The notes under the pieces were generated by a model. The model was given only the letters and a program-made list of their open reading frames with translations. It did not search any database and had not been told where the DNA came from. From assembly GCF_001269655.1 (NCBI RefSeq), contig NZ_LHVE01000002.1, positions 372,001 to 436,000 of the forward strand: a DNA stretch of 64,000 bases. Direction: 5' to 3'. This stretch comes from Pseudomonas thivervalensis (GTDB taxonomy: Bacteria > Pseudomonadota > Gammaproteobacteria > Pseudomonadales > Pseudomonadaceae). Every line of letters starts with the position of its first letter. Position 1 is the first letter of the stretch. Made by a program: the position numbers and the translations under genes. Below are positions 28,217 to 35,807 of this stretch, one piece after another.

Positions 28217-28233
28217 TTCATGGGGAGTCAAGA

Positions 28234-29538
28234 GTGAATCCGGTCAAAGTAGGCATCTGTGGGTTAGGTACCGTCGGTGGCGGCACCTTCAACGTACTTC
28301 AGCGCAACGCCGAGGAAATTTCTCGTCGTGCCGGGCGTGGGATCGAAGTGGCACAAATTGCCATGCGCACGCCAAAGCCTCAGTTCCAGACGACCGGTAT
28401 TGCGATTACCAACGATGTCTTCGAAGTGGCCACGAACCCTGAGATCGACATCGTCATAGAGCTGGTGGGCGGCTACACCGTTGCCCGCGAGCTGGTACTC
28501 AAGGCCATCGAGAATGGCAAGCATGTGGTCACCGCGAACAAGGCGCTTATCGCTGTTCACGGTAATGAAATTTTCGCCAAGGCCCGTGAGAAGGGTGTGA
28601 TCGTGGCGTTTGAAGCCGCCGTGGCCGGTGGTATCCCGGTGATCAAGGCGATCCGCGAAGGCCTGTCGGCCAACCGCATCAACTGGGTCGCGGGGATCAT
28701 CAATGGCACCGGCAACTTCATCCTCACCGAGATGCGCGAGAAGGGTCGCACCTTCGAAGACGTGCTCGCCGAAGCCCAGGCCCTGGGCTACGCAGAGGCT
28801 GATCCGACGTTCGACGTGGAAGGCATCGACGCCGCGCACAAGCTGACGATCCTGGCGTCCATTGCGTTCGGCATTCCGCTGCAGTTCGACAAAGCGTACA
28901 CCGAAGGCATCACCAAGCTGACCACCGCTGACGTGAACTACGCCGAAGCCTTGGGCTACCGCATCAAGCACCTGGGCGTGGCACGCAGCACCGCCAATGG
29001 CATCGAGCTGCGCGTGCACCCGACCCTGATCCCGGCTGACCGCTTGATCGCCAACGTCAACGGCGTGATGAACGCGGTGATGGTCAACGGCGATGCCTCC
29101 GGCTCGACCTTGTTTTACGGCGCTGGCGCGGGCATGGAACCGACCGCTTCTTCGGTCATTGCCGACCTGGTGGACGTGGTTCGCGCCATGACCTCCGACC
29201 CGGAAAATCGTGTGCCGCACCTGGCCTTCCAGCCGGACTCGTTGTCGGCCCACCCGATTCTTCCGATCGAGGCGTGCGAAAGCTCCTACTACCTGCGCAT
29301 CCAGGCCAAGGACCATCCGGGCGTGCTGGCCCAAGTGGCGAGCATCCTTTCGGAGCGCGGCATCAACATCGAGTCGATCATGCAGAAGGAAGTCGAGGAA
29401 CACGACGGCCTGGTGCCGATGATCCTGCTGACCCACCGTGTGGTCGAGCAGCGCATCAACGACGCGATCGCGGCGCTGGAAGCGTTGCAAGGTGTCGTTG
29501 GGCCGGTGGTCCGTATCCGCGTTGAACATTTGAACTAA
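28234..29538 (+). CDS. hom: Homoserine dehydrogenase
   Basis: A 434-residue enzyme reducing aspartate semialdehyde to homoserine with NAD(P)H for threonine and methionine synthesis. The Rossmann motif GICGLGTVGGGTF is at the N-terminus; NGTGNFILTEM, GYAEADPTFDVEG and DAAHKLTIL are catalytic-domain signatures. Residues about 350-430 form an ACT domain (YYLRIQAKDHPGVLAQVAS) that suggests threonine feedback. The GTG at 28234 follows GGGAGTCAAGA and starts the conserved VNPVKVGICG. thrC follows in the same direction. Confidence 0.96.
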   Translation: MNPVKVGICGLGTVGGGTFNVLQRNAEEISRRAGRGIEVAQIAMRTPKPQFQTTGIAITNDVFEVATNPEIDIVIELVGGYTVARELVLKAIENGKHVVTANKALIAVHGNEIFAKAREKGVIVAFEAAVAGGIPVIKAIREGLSANRINWVAGIINGTGNFILTEMREKGRTFEDVLAEAQALGYAEADPTFDVEGIDAAHKLTILASIAFGIPLQFDKAYTEGITKLTTADVNYAEALGYRIKHLGVARSTANGIELRVHPTLIPADRLIANVNGVMNAVMVNGDASGSTLFYGAGAGMEPTASSVIADLVDVVRAMTSDPENRVPHLAFQPDSLSAHPILPIEACESSYYLRIQAKDHPGVLAQVASILSERGINIESIMQKEVEEHDGLVPMILLTHRVVEQRINDAIAALEALQGVVGPVVRIRVEHLN

Positions 29539-29539
29539 A

Positions 29540-29625
29540 GCAGCTACAAGCTACAAGCTGCGAGCTACAAGTTAAAAGCAGCCCCGCTTTTACTTGCAGC
29601 TTGTGGCTTACAGCTTGAAGCTCAA
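29540..29625. repeat. Inverted AGCTACAAGCTGC-type repeat between hom and thrC
   Basis: The left half contains tandem CTACAAG units (AGCTACAAGCTACAAGCTGC) and ends in TTAAAAGCAG; the right half is an imperfect reverse complement (GCTTTTACTTGCAGCTTGTG, then GCTTACAGCTTGAAGCT). It could fold into one long hairpin. It is unrelated in sequence to REPIN families A-C. Confidence 0.7.
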
Positions 29626-29642
29626 ACCGAAGGTTTGCCCCT

Positions 29643-31052
29643 ATGCGCTATATCAGCACCCGCGGCCAGGCACCGGCCCTGAATTTCGAAGATGTCCTCC
29701 TGGCCGGCCTGGCCACGGACGGCGGCCTCTATGTGCCGGAAAACCTGCCGCGTTTCACCCAGGAAGAAATCGCTTCCTGGGCCGGCCTGCCGTATCACGA
29801 GCTGGCGTTCCGGGTCATGCGCCCGTTTGTCACCGGCAGCATCCCGGACGCCGATTTCAAAAAAATCCTGGAAGAGACCTATGGCGTCTTCTCCCACAAC
29901 GCCATCGCACCGCTGCGTCAGCTCAACGGTAACGAATGGGTCATGGAGCTGTTCCACGGCCCGACCCTGGCGTTCAAGGACTTCGCCCTGCAACTGCTCG
30001 GTCGCCTGCTGGACTACGTGCTGCAAAAGCGTGGCGAGCGGGTCGTGATCGTCGGTGCCACCTCCGGCGACACCGGTTCGGCGGCCATCGAAGGCTGCAA
30101 GCATTGCGAGAACGTCGACATTTTCATCCTGCACCCGCACAACCGGGTTTCGGAAGTGCAGCGTCGGCAGATGACGACGATTTTCGGCGATAACATTCAC
30201 AACATCGCCATCGAAGGCAACTTCGATGACTGCCAGGAAATGGTCAAGGCCAGTTTCGCCGACCAGAGTTTCCTCAAGGGCACGCGACTGGTGGCGGTGA
30301 ACTCGATCAACTGGGCGCGGATCATGGCCCAGATCGTCTATTACTTCCACGCGGCCCTGCAGTTGGGTGGTCCGGCCCGCTCCGTGTCGTTCTCGGTGCC
30401 GACCGGCAATTTCGGCGACATCTTCGCCGGTTACCTGGCGCGCAACATGGGGCTGCCGATCAACCAATTGATCGTTGCCACCAACCGCAACGACATCCTG
30501 CATCGCTTCATGAGCGGCAACCAGTACGTCAAGGAGACCCTGCACGCCACGCTGTCGCCTTCGATGGACATCATGGTCTCGTCGAACTTCGAGCGTCTGC
30601 TGTTCGACCTGCACGGTCGCAACGGTGCGGCGATTGCCGGTCTGATGGACAGCTTCCGGCAGGGCGGCGGTTTCAGCGTCGAGCCCGAGCGCTGGACCGA
30701 GGCCCGCAAGTTGTTCGACTCCCTGGCCGTCAACGATGAACAGACCTGCGAAACCATCGCCGAGGTGTTCGGGCAGAGCGGTGAACTGCTCGATCCGCAT
30801 ACGGCCATTGGCGTCAGGGCTGCTCGCGAGTGCCGTCGCAGCCTGGACATCCCGATGGTGATCCTGGGCACGGCTCACCCGGTCAAGTTCCCGGAGGCAG
30901 TGGAGAAAGCGGGTGTAGGAAAAGCGCTCGAACTACCAGCGCATCTTTCTGATTTGTTTGAACGAGATGAGCGTTGCACCGTGTTGCCCAATGACTTGAA
31001 AGCCGTGCAGGCCTTTGTCAGCCAGCATGGCAATCGCGGCAAGCCACTCTGA
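29643..31052 (+). CDS. thrC: Threonine synthase
   Basis: A 469-residue PLP enzyme that converts phosphohomoserine to threonine. The PLP lysine is Lys112 in GPTLAFKDFALQ; the phosphate-binding loop is seen in GATSGDTGSAA, and VPTGNFGDIFAGY is typical of the proteobacterial class. Conserved MRYISTRGQAP opens the protein. It follows hom after 104 bases that contain a large inverted repeat, and a terminator lies 24 bases downstream. Confidence 0.96.
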   Translation: MRYISTRGQAPALNFEDVLLAGLATDGGLYVPENLPRFTQEEIASWAGLPYHELAFRVMRPFVTGSIPDADFKKILEETYGVFSHNAIAPLRQLNGNEWVMELFHGPTLAFKDFALQLLGRLLDYVLQKRGERVVIVGATSGDTGSAAIEGCKHCENVDIFILHPHNRVSEVQRRQMTTIFGDNIHNIAIEGNFDDCQEMVKASFADQSFLKGTRLVAVNSINWARIMAQIVYYFHAALQLGGPARSVSFSVPTGNFGDIFAGYLARNMGLPINQLIVATNRNDILHRFMSGNQYVKETLHATLSPSMDIMVSSNFERLLFDLHGRNGAAIAGLMDSFRQGGGFSVEPERWTEARKLFDSLAVNDEQTCETIAEVFGQSGELLDPHTAIGVRAARECRRSLDIPMVILGTAHPVKFPEAVEKAGVGKALELPAHLSDLFERDERCTVLPNDLKAVQAFVSQHGNRGKPL

Positions 31053-31076
31053 CTGAGCAGACCTGTCACATTTTGA

Positions 31077-31100
31077 AGCCCGTCTCCTGACGGGCTTTCT
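31077..31100 (+). terminator. Rho-independent terminator after thrC
   Basis: AGCCCGTC and GACGGGCT form an 8-bp perfect stem with a TCCT loop, followed by TTCTTGTTT. It ends the hom-thrC unit. Confidence 0.85.
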
Positions 31101-31172
31101 TGTTTCTGCGTGCCAAACTGGCCGGGTTTTCGCCCTTGGAGGGATGGGCGAGTCATCTCGAAGGAAGTGCAG

Positions 31173-32543
31173 ATGTCGTTTTTTATCAAAGGCAAGCCAG
31201 CCCTGGGTTGGTTGATGGGCATGGCCCTGACGTACTGGGCGCAGGGGGGCAGCGCAGCGCAGTTGACGGCTTTCGAAACACCGCCGTCCAGCCCGGTCGA
31301 ACGATTGGTGCTGGATGCGCAGGAAATGAAATGGATCAAGGAGAACCCCCGGGTCATCGTGGCCACGATGCAGTTCCCGTTGTACCTGTTCAAAAATGAA
31401 CAGGGGCAGTGGAATGGGCTGAACCACGACATTCTCCAGCGTATCGCGCAAATGACCGGCCTTGAGTTCGTGCATCGGGAGTCCTTCTCCCCCGGTGAAT
31501 TGCTGACGATGCTGGAGAATGGCGAAGCCGATATGACCACCCTGCTGGCCATGAATGAAGAACGTCGGGATTTCCTGAGTTTCAGTCATGCATTCGGTGG
31601 TTCCGGCTGGGTATTCGTCGTTCGTGATGGGGAATCGACCCTGCATTCGCTGGAGCATCTCGAGGGCAAGGTCCTGGCGTTGCCGGCACGGCATGCCTTG
31701 GAGGCAGAAATCCGGCGTGATTATCCGACGATCAAATTGCGTACGACCAAGACGTTCGGCGAAGCGCGGGCGCTGGTAGAGAGCCGGGAAGCCTTTGCCA
31801 CCATCGAAAATGAAACCGGGGTGCATCTCTATCCGGCCGGGCAGTTGCAGGTGGGCAGCGGTCTTGAGGGTAAGTGGGAACCGGATTATCTGGCGGTGCG
31901 CCAGGACCTGACCGCGCTGTTGAGTATCTTGAATAAAGCACTGGAGGCCTTCCCGGCCGCAGACATGCGTGCGCTGCGTTCGAAATGGATGGCGGGCGTC
32001 ACCCCCGTCCAGGCGCCATCGGTCTGGGAGCGGATGTCCCGCTGGGGCTACTGGTGTGTGATCGTGGTCATCGTGTTTGGCCTGTTGTCCCTGCTGTGGA
32101 ACCGCCGCCTGCAGATACAGATCGACCAGCGCCTCAAGGCCGAAGCGGTCCTCAAGGACCAGTTGATGCTTCAGCGCGCCTTGATGGATGCCATTCCCGA
32201 CCCGATTTTCATCCGTGATCTGGAAGGGCGCCTGATCATGTGCAACAAAAGCTACGAGGACCAGTTTGCGACCCGTTTCGAGAAACTCCGGGGCACCCGG
32301 CTTACAGACTCGGCGTCATTCCCGCCGGCCACCGCCGAACTGCTGCATGGGGAGGTGATGGAGCAATTGCGCACCGGCCAGTCTCGATTCGTCGACCGAC
32401 AACTGATGTTCAGTGGCGGGCTGCGGGAAATCTACCATTGGTCGGTGCCTTTCTATGGGGCGGACGGGCAGTTGCGCGGCATTCTGGGGGGCTGGACCGA
32501 TGTTGGCCGTCGGTGGCGCCGTTGCGAGAGGTTCACGGGCTGA
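31173..32543 (+). CDS. BvgS/EvgS-like sensor truncated before the kinase domain
   Basis: A 456-residue protein. A signal sequence (about 1-28) precedes a periplasmic solute-binding (SBP_bac_3) domain (about 45-275: WIKENPRVIVATMQFPLYLF, GEADMTTLLAMNEERRDFL). A transmembrane helix (WCVIVVIVFGLLSLLWNRRL) and a PAS domain (AIPDPIFIRDLEGRLIMCN to GILGGWTDVG) follow. In BvgS-type sensors the PAS leads into HisKA and ATPase domains; here the frame ends after GRRWRRCERFTG and no kinase sequence follows in any frame before the next gene. This suggests a deletion or frameshift remnant, or a sensor acting through another kinase. The ATG at 31173 has AAGGAAG upstream. Confidence 0.7.
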   Translation: MSFFIKGKPALGWLMGMALTYWAQGGSAAQLTAFETPPSSPVERLVLDAQEMKWIKENPRVIVATMQFPLYLFKNEQGQWNGLNHDILQRIAQMTGLEFVHRESFSPGELLTMLENGEADMTTLLAMNEERRDFLSFSHAFGGSGWVFVVRDGESTLHSLEHLEGKVLALPARHALEAEIRRDYPTIKLRTTKTFGEARALVESREAFATIENETGVHLYPAGQLQVGSGLEGKWEPDYLAVRQDLTALLSILNKALEAFPAADMRALRSKWMAGVTPVQAPSVWERMSRWGYWCVIVVIVFGLLSLLWNRRLQIQIDQRLKAEAVLKDQLMLQRALMDAIPDPIFIRDLEGRLIMCNKSYEDQFATRFEKLRGTRLTDSASFPPATAELLHGEVMEQLRTGQSRFVDRQLMFSGGLREIYHWSVPFYGADGQLRGILGGWTDVGRRWRRCERFTG

Positions 32544-32725
32544 TCCGGCCGTCACCCCGCAATGGCGCCAGGCGAACGCTGTTGTTTGCCTGTCACATTG
32601 GGCGCGCATGCTCGGTTGAACAGGTTGAAGGCATGCCGGTTCGGTGCGCTGACGAACTTTCTACTGCGGCCCACGGTCATTTACTGTGCACATGCAGTTG
32701 TTTCGGACTATTGAAGGGTGAGCGA

Positions 32726-33013
32726 ATGGAAAGTATCAGCCTAATGCTAGGTGAGGCTTTGAGCCCATATCAGGTCACGCTGACTCCCTCCGGCGCCAAG
32801 GGCGAATACCGGGTGACGCTGAAGAATACCAGTGGGGCGATCATGGTCGAGCGCGTGTTCAATCAGACCCAGTTGACCGACAGGCGTCAGTTGACGGATG
32901 TGGTCGATGGCCTGCATCGCGATGTGCTGATTGCCGAGGGCCGCCTGGAGCCCTGCGTGATTGCGGCGCTGCGCAATCTGGCGCGCGACAAGGTCATGCT
33001 CGCGGCGAATTGA
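32726..33013 (+). CDS. DUF3509 domain protein
   Basis: A 95-residue cytoplasmic protein matching the Pseudomonas DUF3509 family (MESISLMLGEALSPYQVTLT opening; YRVTLKNTSGAIMVERVF). It has no signal or membrane segment. Several paralogues usually occur per Pseudomonas genome, and no function is established. The ATG at 32726 follows GAAGGGTG. A terminator is found about 115 bases downstream. Confidence 0.8.
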   Translation: MESISLMLGEALSPYQVTLTPSGAKGEYRVTLKNTSGAIMVERVFNQTQLTDRRQLTDVVDGLHRDVLIAEGRLEPCVIAALRNLARDKVMLAAN

Positions 33014-33129
33014 CCGGGCTTTTGTGGGAACCTTCCTACGCTCTGATGAGTCAGACCTTTTACCAGCAAGATCAAGCATTGTGCTCCGGTGCTTGTCGCT
33101 TGTTGGACGGACCTTGAATGGTCACGTTT

Positions 33130-33167
33130 AACCCCGAGTCGTCTCCCCACTTCTCGGGGTTTCTTTT
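33130..33167 (+). terminator. Rho-independent terminator downstream of the DUF3509 gene
   Basis: AACCCCGAG and CTCGGGGTT form a 9-bp perfect stem around a 14-base loop, followed by TCTTTTT. Confidence 0.8.
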
Positions 33168-33219
33168 TGCCTGGCGTTTGTGGTTTTAGCGTGGTTTGTC
33201 AGGCGTTGGAGTTTTTTGT

Positions 33220-33242
33220 GGGCGCGAGCTTGCCCGCGAAGG
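33220..33242 (+). repeat. Single degenerate REP arm
   Basis: GGGCGCGAGCTTGCCCGCGA resembles one arm of family C (GTGGGAGCGAGCTTGCTCGCGA) with several changes. No matching inverted arm follows before the next repeat element. Confidence 0.5.
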
Positions 33243-33281
33243 CGGGGTGTCAGTCGACATAGATTTTGTTGACCGGGTACA

Positions 33282-33560
33282 TATCCGTTGCTGCGGTAAC
33301 GGCTACTTAGGGTTCCGCCCTTACGGCGGGTCACTTTTTTCAGACGCCAAAAAAGTAACCAAAAAGGCTTGCCCCACCACTCGGTGCCTCGCCTAGGCTC
33401 GGCATGCCCGAACGAAGGCATTGCTCCGTGGGCCCGCCGCGAAGGGCCATCCATGGCCCAGCGCGGCTATCCCGGCATCCATGCCGGGATGCCCACTGCG
33501 CAATGCCTGCGTTCGGCCATCGTGGTTAACGGGGCCTCCAGATCAAAAGCAAAAGCGAGG
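33282..33560. repeat. Dispersed non-coding repeat element typical of fluorescent pseudomonads
   Basis: About 280 bases starting GGTACATATCCGTTGCTGCG, including CAAAAAAGTAACCAAAAAGG and a hairpin CCCGGCATCCATGCCGGG. From memory, this block is scattered between genes in many fluorescent Pseudomonas genomes and is often miscalled as small proteins with KKVTKKA. Short frames in it look spurious. Its nature (decayed mobile element or structured RNA) is unknown. Confidence 0.6.
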
Positions 33561-33607
33561 CGGCCTGACAGCCGACCTGGCTCTCCCGGTCCTACCCCGA
33601 TCCAATT

Positions 33608-33696
33608 GTGGGAGCGAGCTTGCTCGCGATTGCGGTGTGCCAGTCGACATCGGGTCGACTGTACGGACGCTATCGCGAGCAAGCTCGCCTCCACAG
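33608..33696. repeat. REPIN, family C, arms pointing outward
   Basis: GTGGGAGCGAGCTTGCTCGC at 33608 and the inverted arm CGCGAGCAAGCTCGCCTCCA ending CAG enclose a loop with CAGTCGACATCGGGTCGACTG, itself palindromic. It lies between the dispersed repeat and the CoA-transferase gene. Confidence 0.85.
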
Positions 33697-33739
33697 CTGA
33701 TCTTCAATGGAGCACAAGTTTTCGTTCACGGCTGGCCCA

Positions 33740-34939
33740 TCAAATGGCCCCGTCGCTACGCAGCTTGGCGATCTGTTGCGCGTCGTAGCCCAGTTCGCCG
33801 AGCACTTGGGCGTTGTGTTCACCCAGCGCCGGCCCGACCCACTCGGAGGTGCCCGGGGTGTCGGAGAGCTTCGGTACGATCCCTGGCATCTTGAACGACT
33901 TGCCGTCCGGCAGCTTGGCCTGCAGGAACATTTCACGGGCCAGGAACTGCGGGTCGCTGAACATGTCTTCGGCGCTGAAGATCCGGCTGGCCGGCACTCC
34001 GGCCTGGTTCAACTGGTCGATAACGCTGTCGAGCGGCAGCCCGTTGACCCAGCGATCGATGACCCCGTACAGCTCGTCACGCCGGCTGTCACGGCCATCA
34101 TTGCTGGCCAGTTGCGGGTCATTGGCCAGGTCGTCACGGCCGATGATCTGCATGAAGCGCTTGAAGATCGCATCGCCGTTGGCGCCAATTTGCACGTGCT
34201 TGCCATCGGCGCTGGTGTGGATGGACGAGGGGGTGATGCCGGGCATGATGTTGCCGGTGCGCTCGCGAATGAAGCCGAACACGTCGAACTCCGGCACCAT
34301 GCTTTCCATCATGGCGAAAATTGCCTCGTACAAAGCCACGTCCACCACTTGCCCGGTTCCGCCGTTGATTTCGCGGTGACGCAGGGCCATCAATGCGCCA
34401 ATCACGCCCCAGAGGGCGGCGATGGAGTCGCCGATGGAAATTCCGGTGCGCACCGGCGGGCGGTCTTCGAAGCCGGTGATGTAGCGCAGGCCGCCCATGG
34501 ATTCGCCCACCGCGCCAAACCCTGGCTGGTCTTTCATCGGCCCGGTCTGGCCGAAGCCTGAGAGCCGTACCATCACCAGCTTCGGGTTCAGTGCGTGCAG
34601 CACATCCCAGCCCAGGCCGAGTTTTTCCAACACGCCGGGGCGGAAGTTTTCGATCAGGATGTCGGCTTCGCCGATCAGTTTTTTCAGGATCGCCAGGCCT
34701 TCGGGGTGCTTGAGGTTCAAGGTCAGGGACTTCTTGTTGCGTGCCTGGACAAACCACCACAACGAGGTGCCTTCGTACAGCTTGCGCCACTTGCGCAGCG
34801 GATCACCGCCATCGGGGGATTCGACCTTGATGACGTCGGCACCGAATTCGCCGCAGATGCGCGAGGCGAAGGGTCCGGCAATCAAGGTGCCGAGTTCGAT
34901 GACTTTGACGCCGGCAAGGGGTTTGGCAGTAAGCGACAT
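33740..34939 (-). CDS. CaiB/BaiF-family CoA-transferase
   Basis: A 399-residue family III CoA-transferase that moves CoA between acyl groups. LAGVKVIELGTLIAGPFASR and the catalytic aspartate region (GFGAVGESMGGLRYITG, NLKHPEGLA) are characteristic. The ATG at 34939 starts the conserved region; the 35 residues upstream in the open frame are not conserved. It stands alone, divergent from yaeQ, so the substrate cannot be told; formyl-CoA, succinyl-CoA or carnitine-like acids are possibilities. The first residue position after SLTAKPL fits the family start. Confidence 0.88.
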   Translation of the reverse strand: MSLTAKPLAGVKVIELGTLIAGPFASRICGEFGADVIKVESPDGGDPLRKWRKLYEGTSLWWFVQARNKKSLTLNLKHPEGLAILKKLIGEADILIENFRPGVLEKLGLGWDVLHALNPKLVMVRLSGFGQTGPMKDQPGFGAVGESMGGLRYITGFEDRPPVRTGISIGDSIAALWGVIGALMALRHREINGGTGQVVDVALYEAIFAMMESMVPEFDVFGFIRERTGNIMPGITPSSIHTSADGKHVQIGANGDAIFKRFMQIIGRDDLANDPQLASNDGRDSRRDELYGVIDRWVNGLPLDSVIDQLNQAGVPASRIFSAEDMFSDPQFLAREMFLQAKLPDGKSFKMPGIVPKLSDTPGTSEWVGPALGEHNAQVLGELGYDAQQIAKLRSDGAI

Positions 34940-35086
34940 GACGGATCCTGTAGGACAAAGGCAGAACGGATAGAGCGTTTTATCATAGGCCAGGACCGCT
35001 CGCCGCAGGTTGATGGTCGGCAATTCGTGGATTGCCCGCGTCATCGGTTAGACTTGCCGCCTTTCCTCGTATCAAGAAGCCCGTTC

Positions 35087-35629
35087 ATGGCCCAGCCGTC
35101 CACGACCTACAAGTTTGAACTGAACCTCACCGACCTCGACCGCAATGTGTACGAGAATGTGAAGCAGACCATCGCCCGCCACCCTTCGGAAACCGAAGAG
35201 CGCATGACCGTGCGACTGCTGGCCTACGCGTTCTGGTACAACGAGCTGCTGGCGTTTGGTCGTGGTCTGTCAGACGTCGATGAGCCTGCGTTGTGGGAAA
35301 AAAGCCTGGATGACCGTGTGCTGCACTGGATCGAAGTCGGCCAGCCGGATGCCGATCGCTTGACCTGGTGCTCGCGCCGGACCGAGCGCACCAGCCTGTT
35401 GGCCTATGGCAGCCTGCGGGTGTGGGAAGGCAAGGTGATCCCGGCGGTCAAGAACCTGAAGAACGTCAACATCGCCGCCGTGCCTCAGGAAGTGCTCGAA
35501 ACCCTGGCCCAGGACATGCCCCGGGTGATCAAGTGGGATGTGATGATCAGCGAGGGCACGATTTTCGTGACCGACGACCGTGGCCAGCATGAAGTCCAGT
35601 TGCAATGGTTGCTGGGCGAGCGCGGTTGA
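35087..35629 (+). CDS. yaeQ: YaeQ family protein
   Basis: A 180-residue cytoplasmic protein. STTYKFELNLTDLDRNVYEN, PSETEERMTVRLLAYAFWYN and RTERTSLLAYG match YaeQ, whose fold resembles PD-(D/E)xK nucleases but whose function is unknown. The ATG at 35087 starts the conserved sequence. It is divergent from the CoA-transferase gene and is followed by a family B REPIN and recJ. Confidence 0.9.
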   Translation: MAQPSTTYKFELNLTDLDRNVYENVKQTIARHPSETEERMTVRLLAYAFWYNELLAFGRGLSDVDEPALWEKSLDDRVLHWIEVGQPDADRLTWCSRRTERTSLLAYGSLRVWEGKVIPAVKNLKNVNIAAVPQEVLETLAQDMPRVIKWDVMISEGTIFVTDDRGQHEVQLQWLLGERG

Positions 35630-35642
35630 GCCCCGCCGGGCC

Positions 35643-35769
35643 CTGTAGGAGCTGCCGAGCGAAGCGAGGCTGCGATCTTTCCTCTGACACTTGAGTTTCA
35701 AGCGAAAGATCAAAAGATCGCAGCCTTCGGCAGCTCCTACAGTGCAACCCAAGCAAGCTCCCTCGCCAC
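35643..35769. repeat. REPIN family B followed by a lone right arm of family A
   Basis: The B unit runs 35643-35742 (CTGTAGGAGCTGCCGAGCGA to CAGCTCCTACAG). Directly after it, 35751-35769 reads AAGCAAGCTCCCTCGCCAC, the right arm of family A, while the left A arm is missing. It looks like a nested A/B element that lost one side. Confidence 0.75.
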
Positions 35770-35807
35770 CAGGACTTTCACCATTAAAGAGAAGTTTTCG
35801 TCACCCC

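Noticed and set aside
33369..33894. Frames of 139-157 codons across the dispersed element and REPIN near 33400-33890
   Set aside because: They run through non-coding repeats and into the antisense of the CoA-transferase gene.
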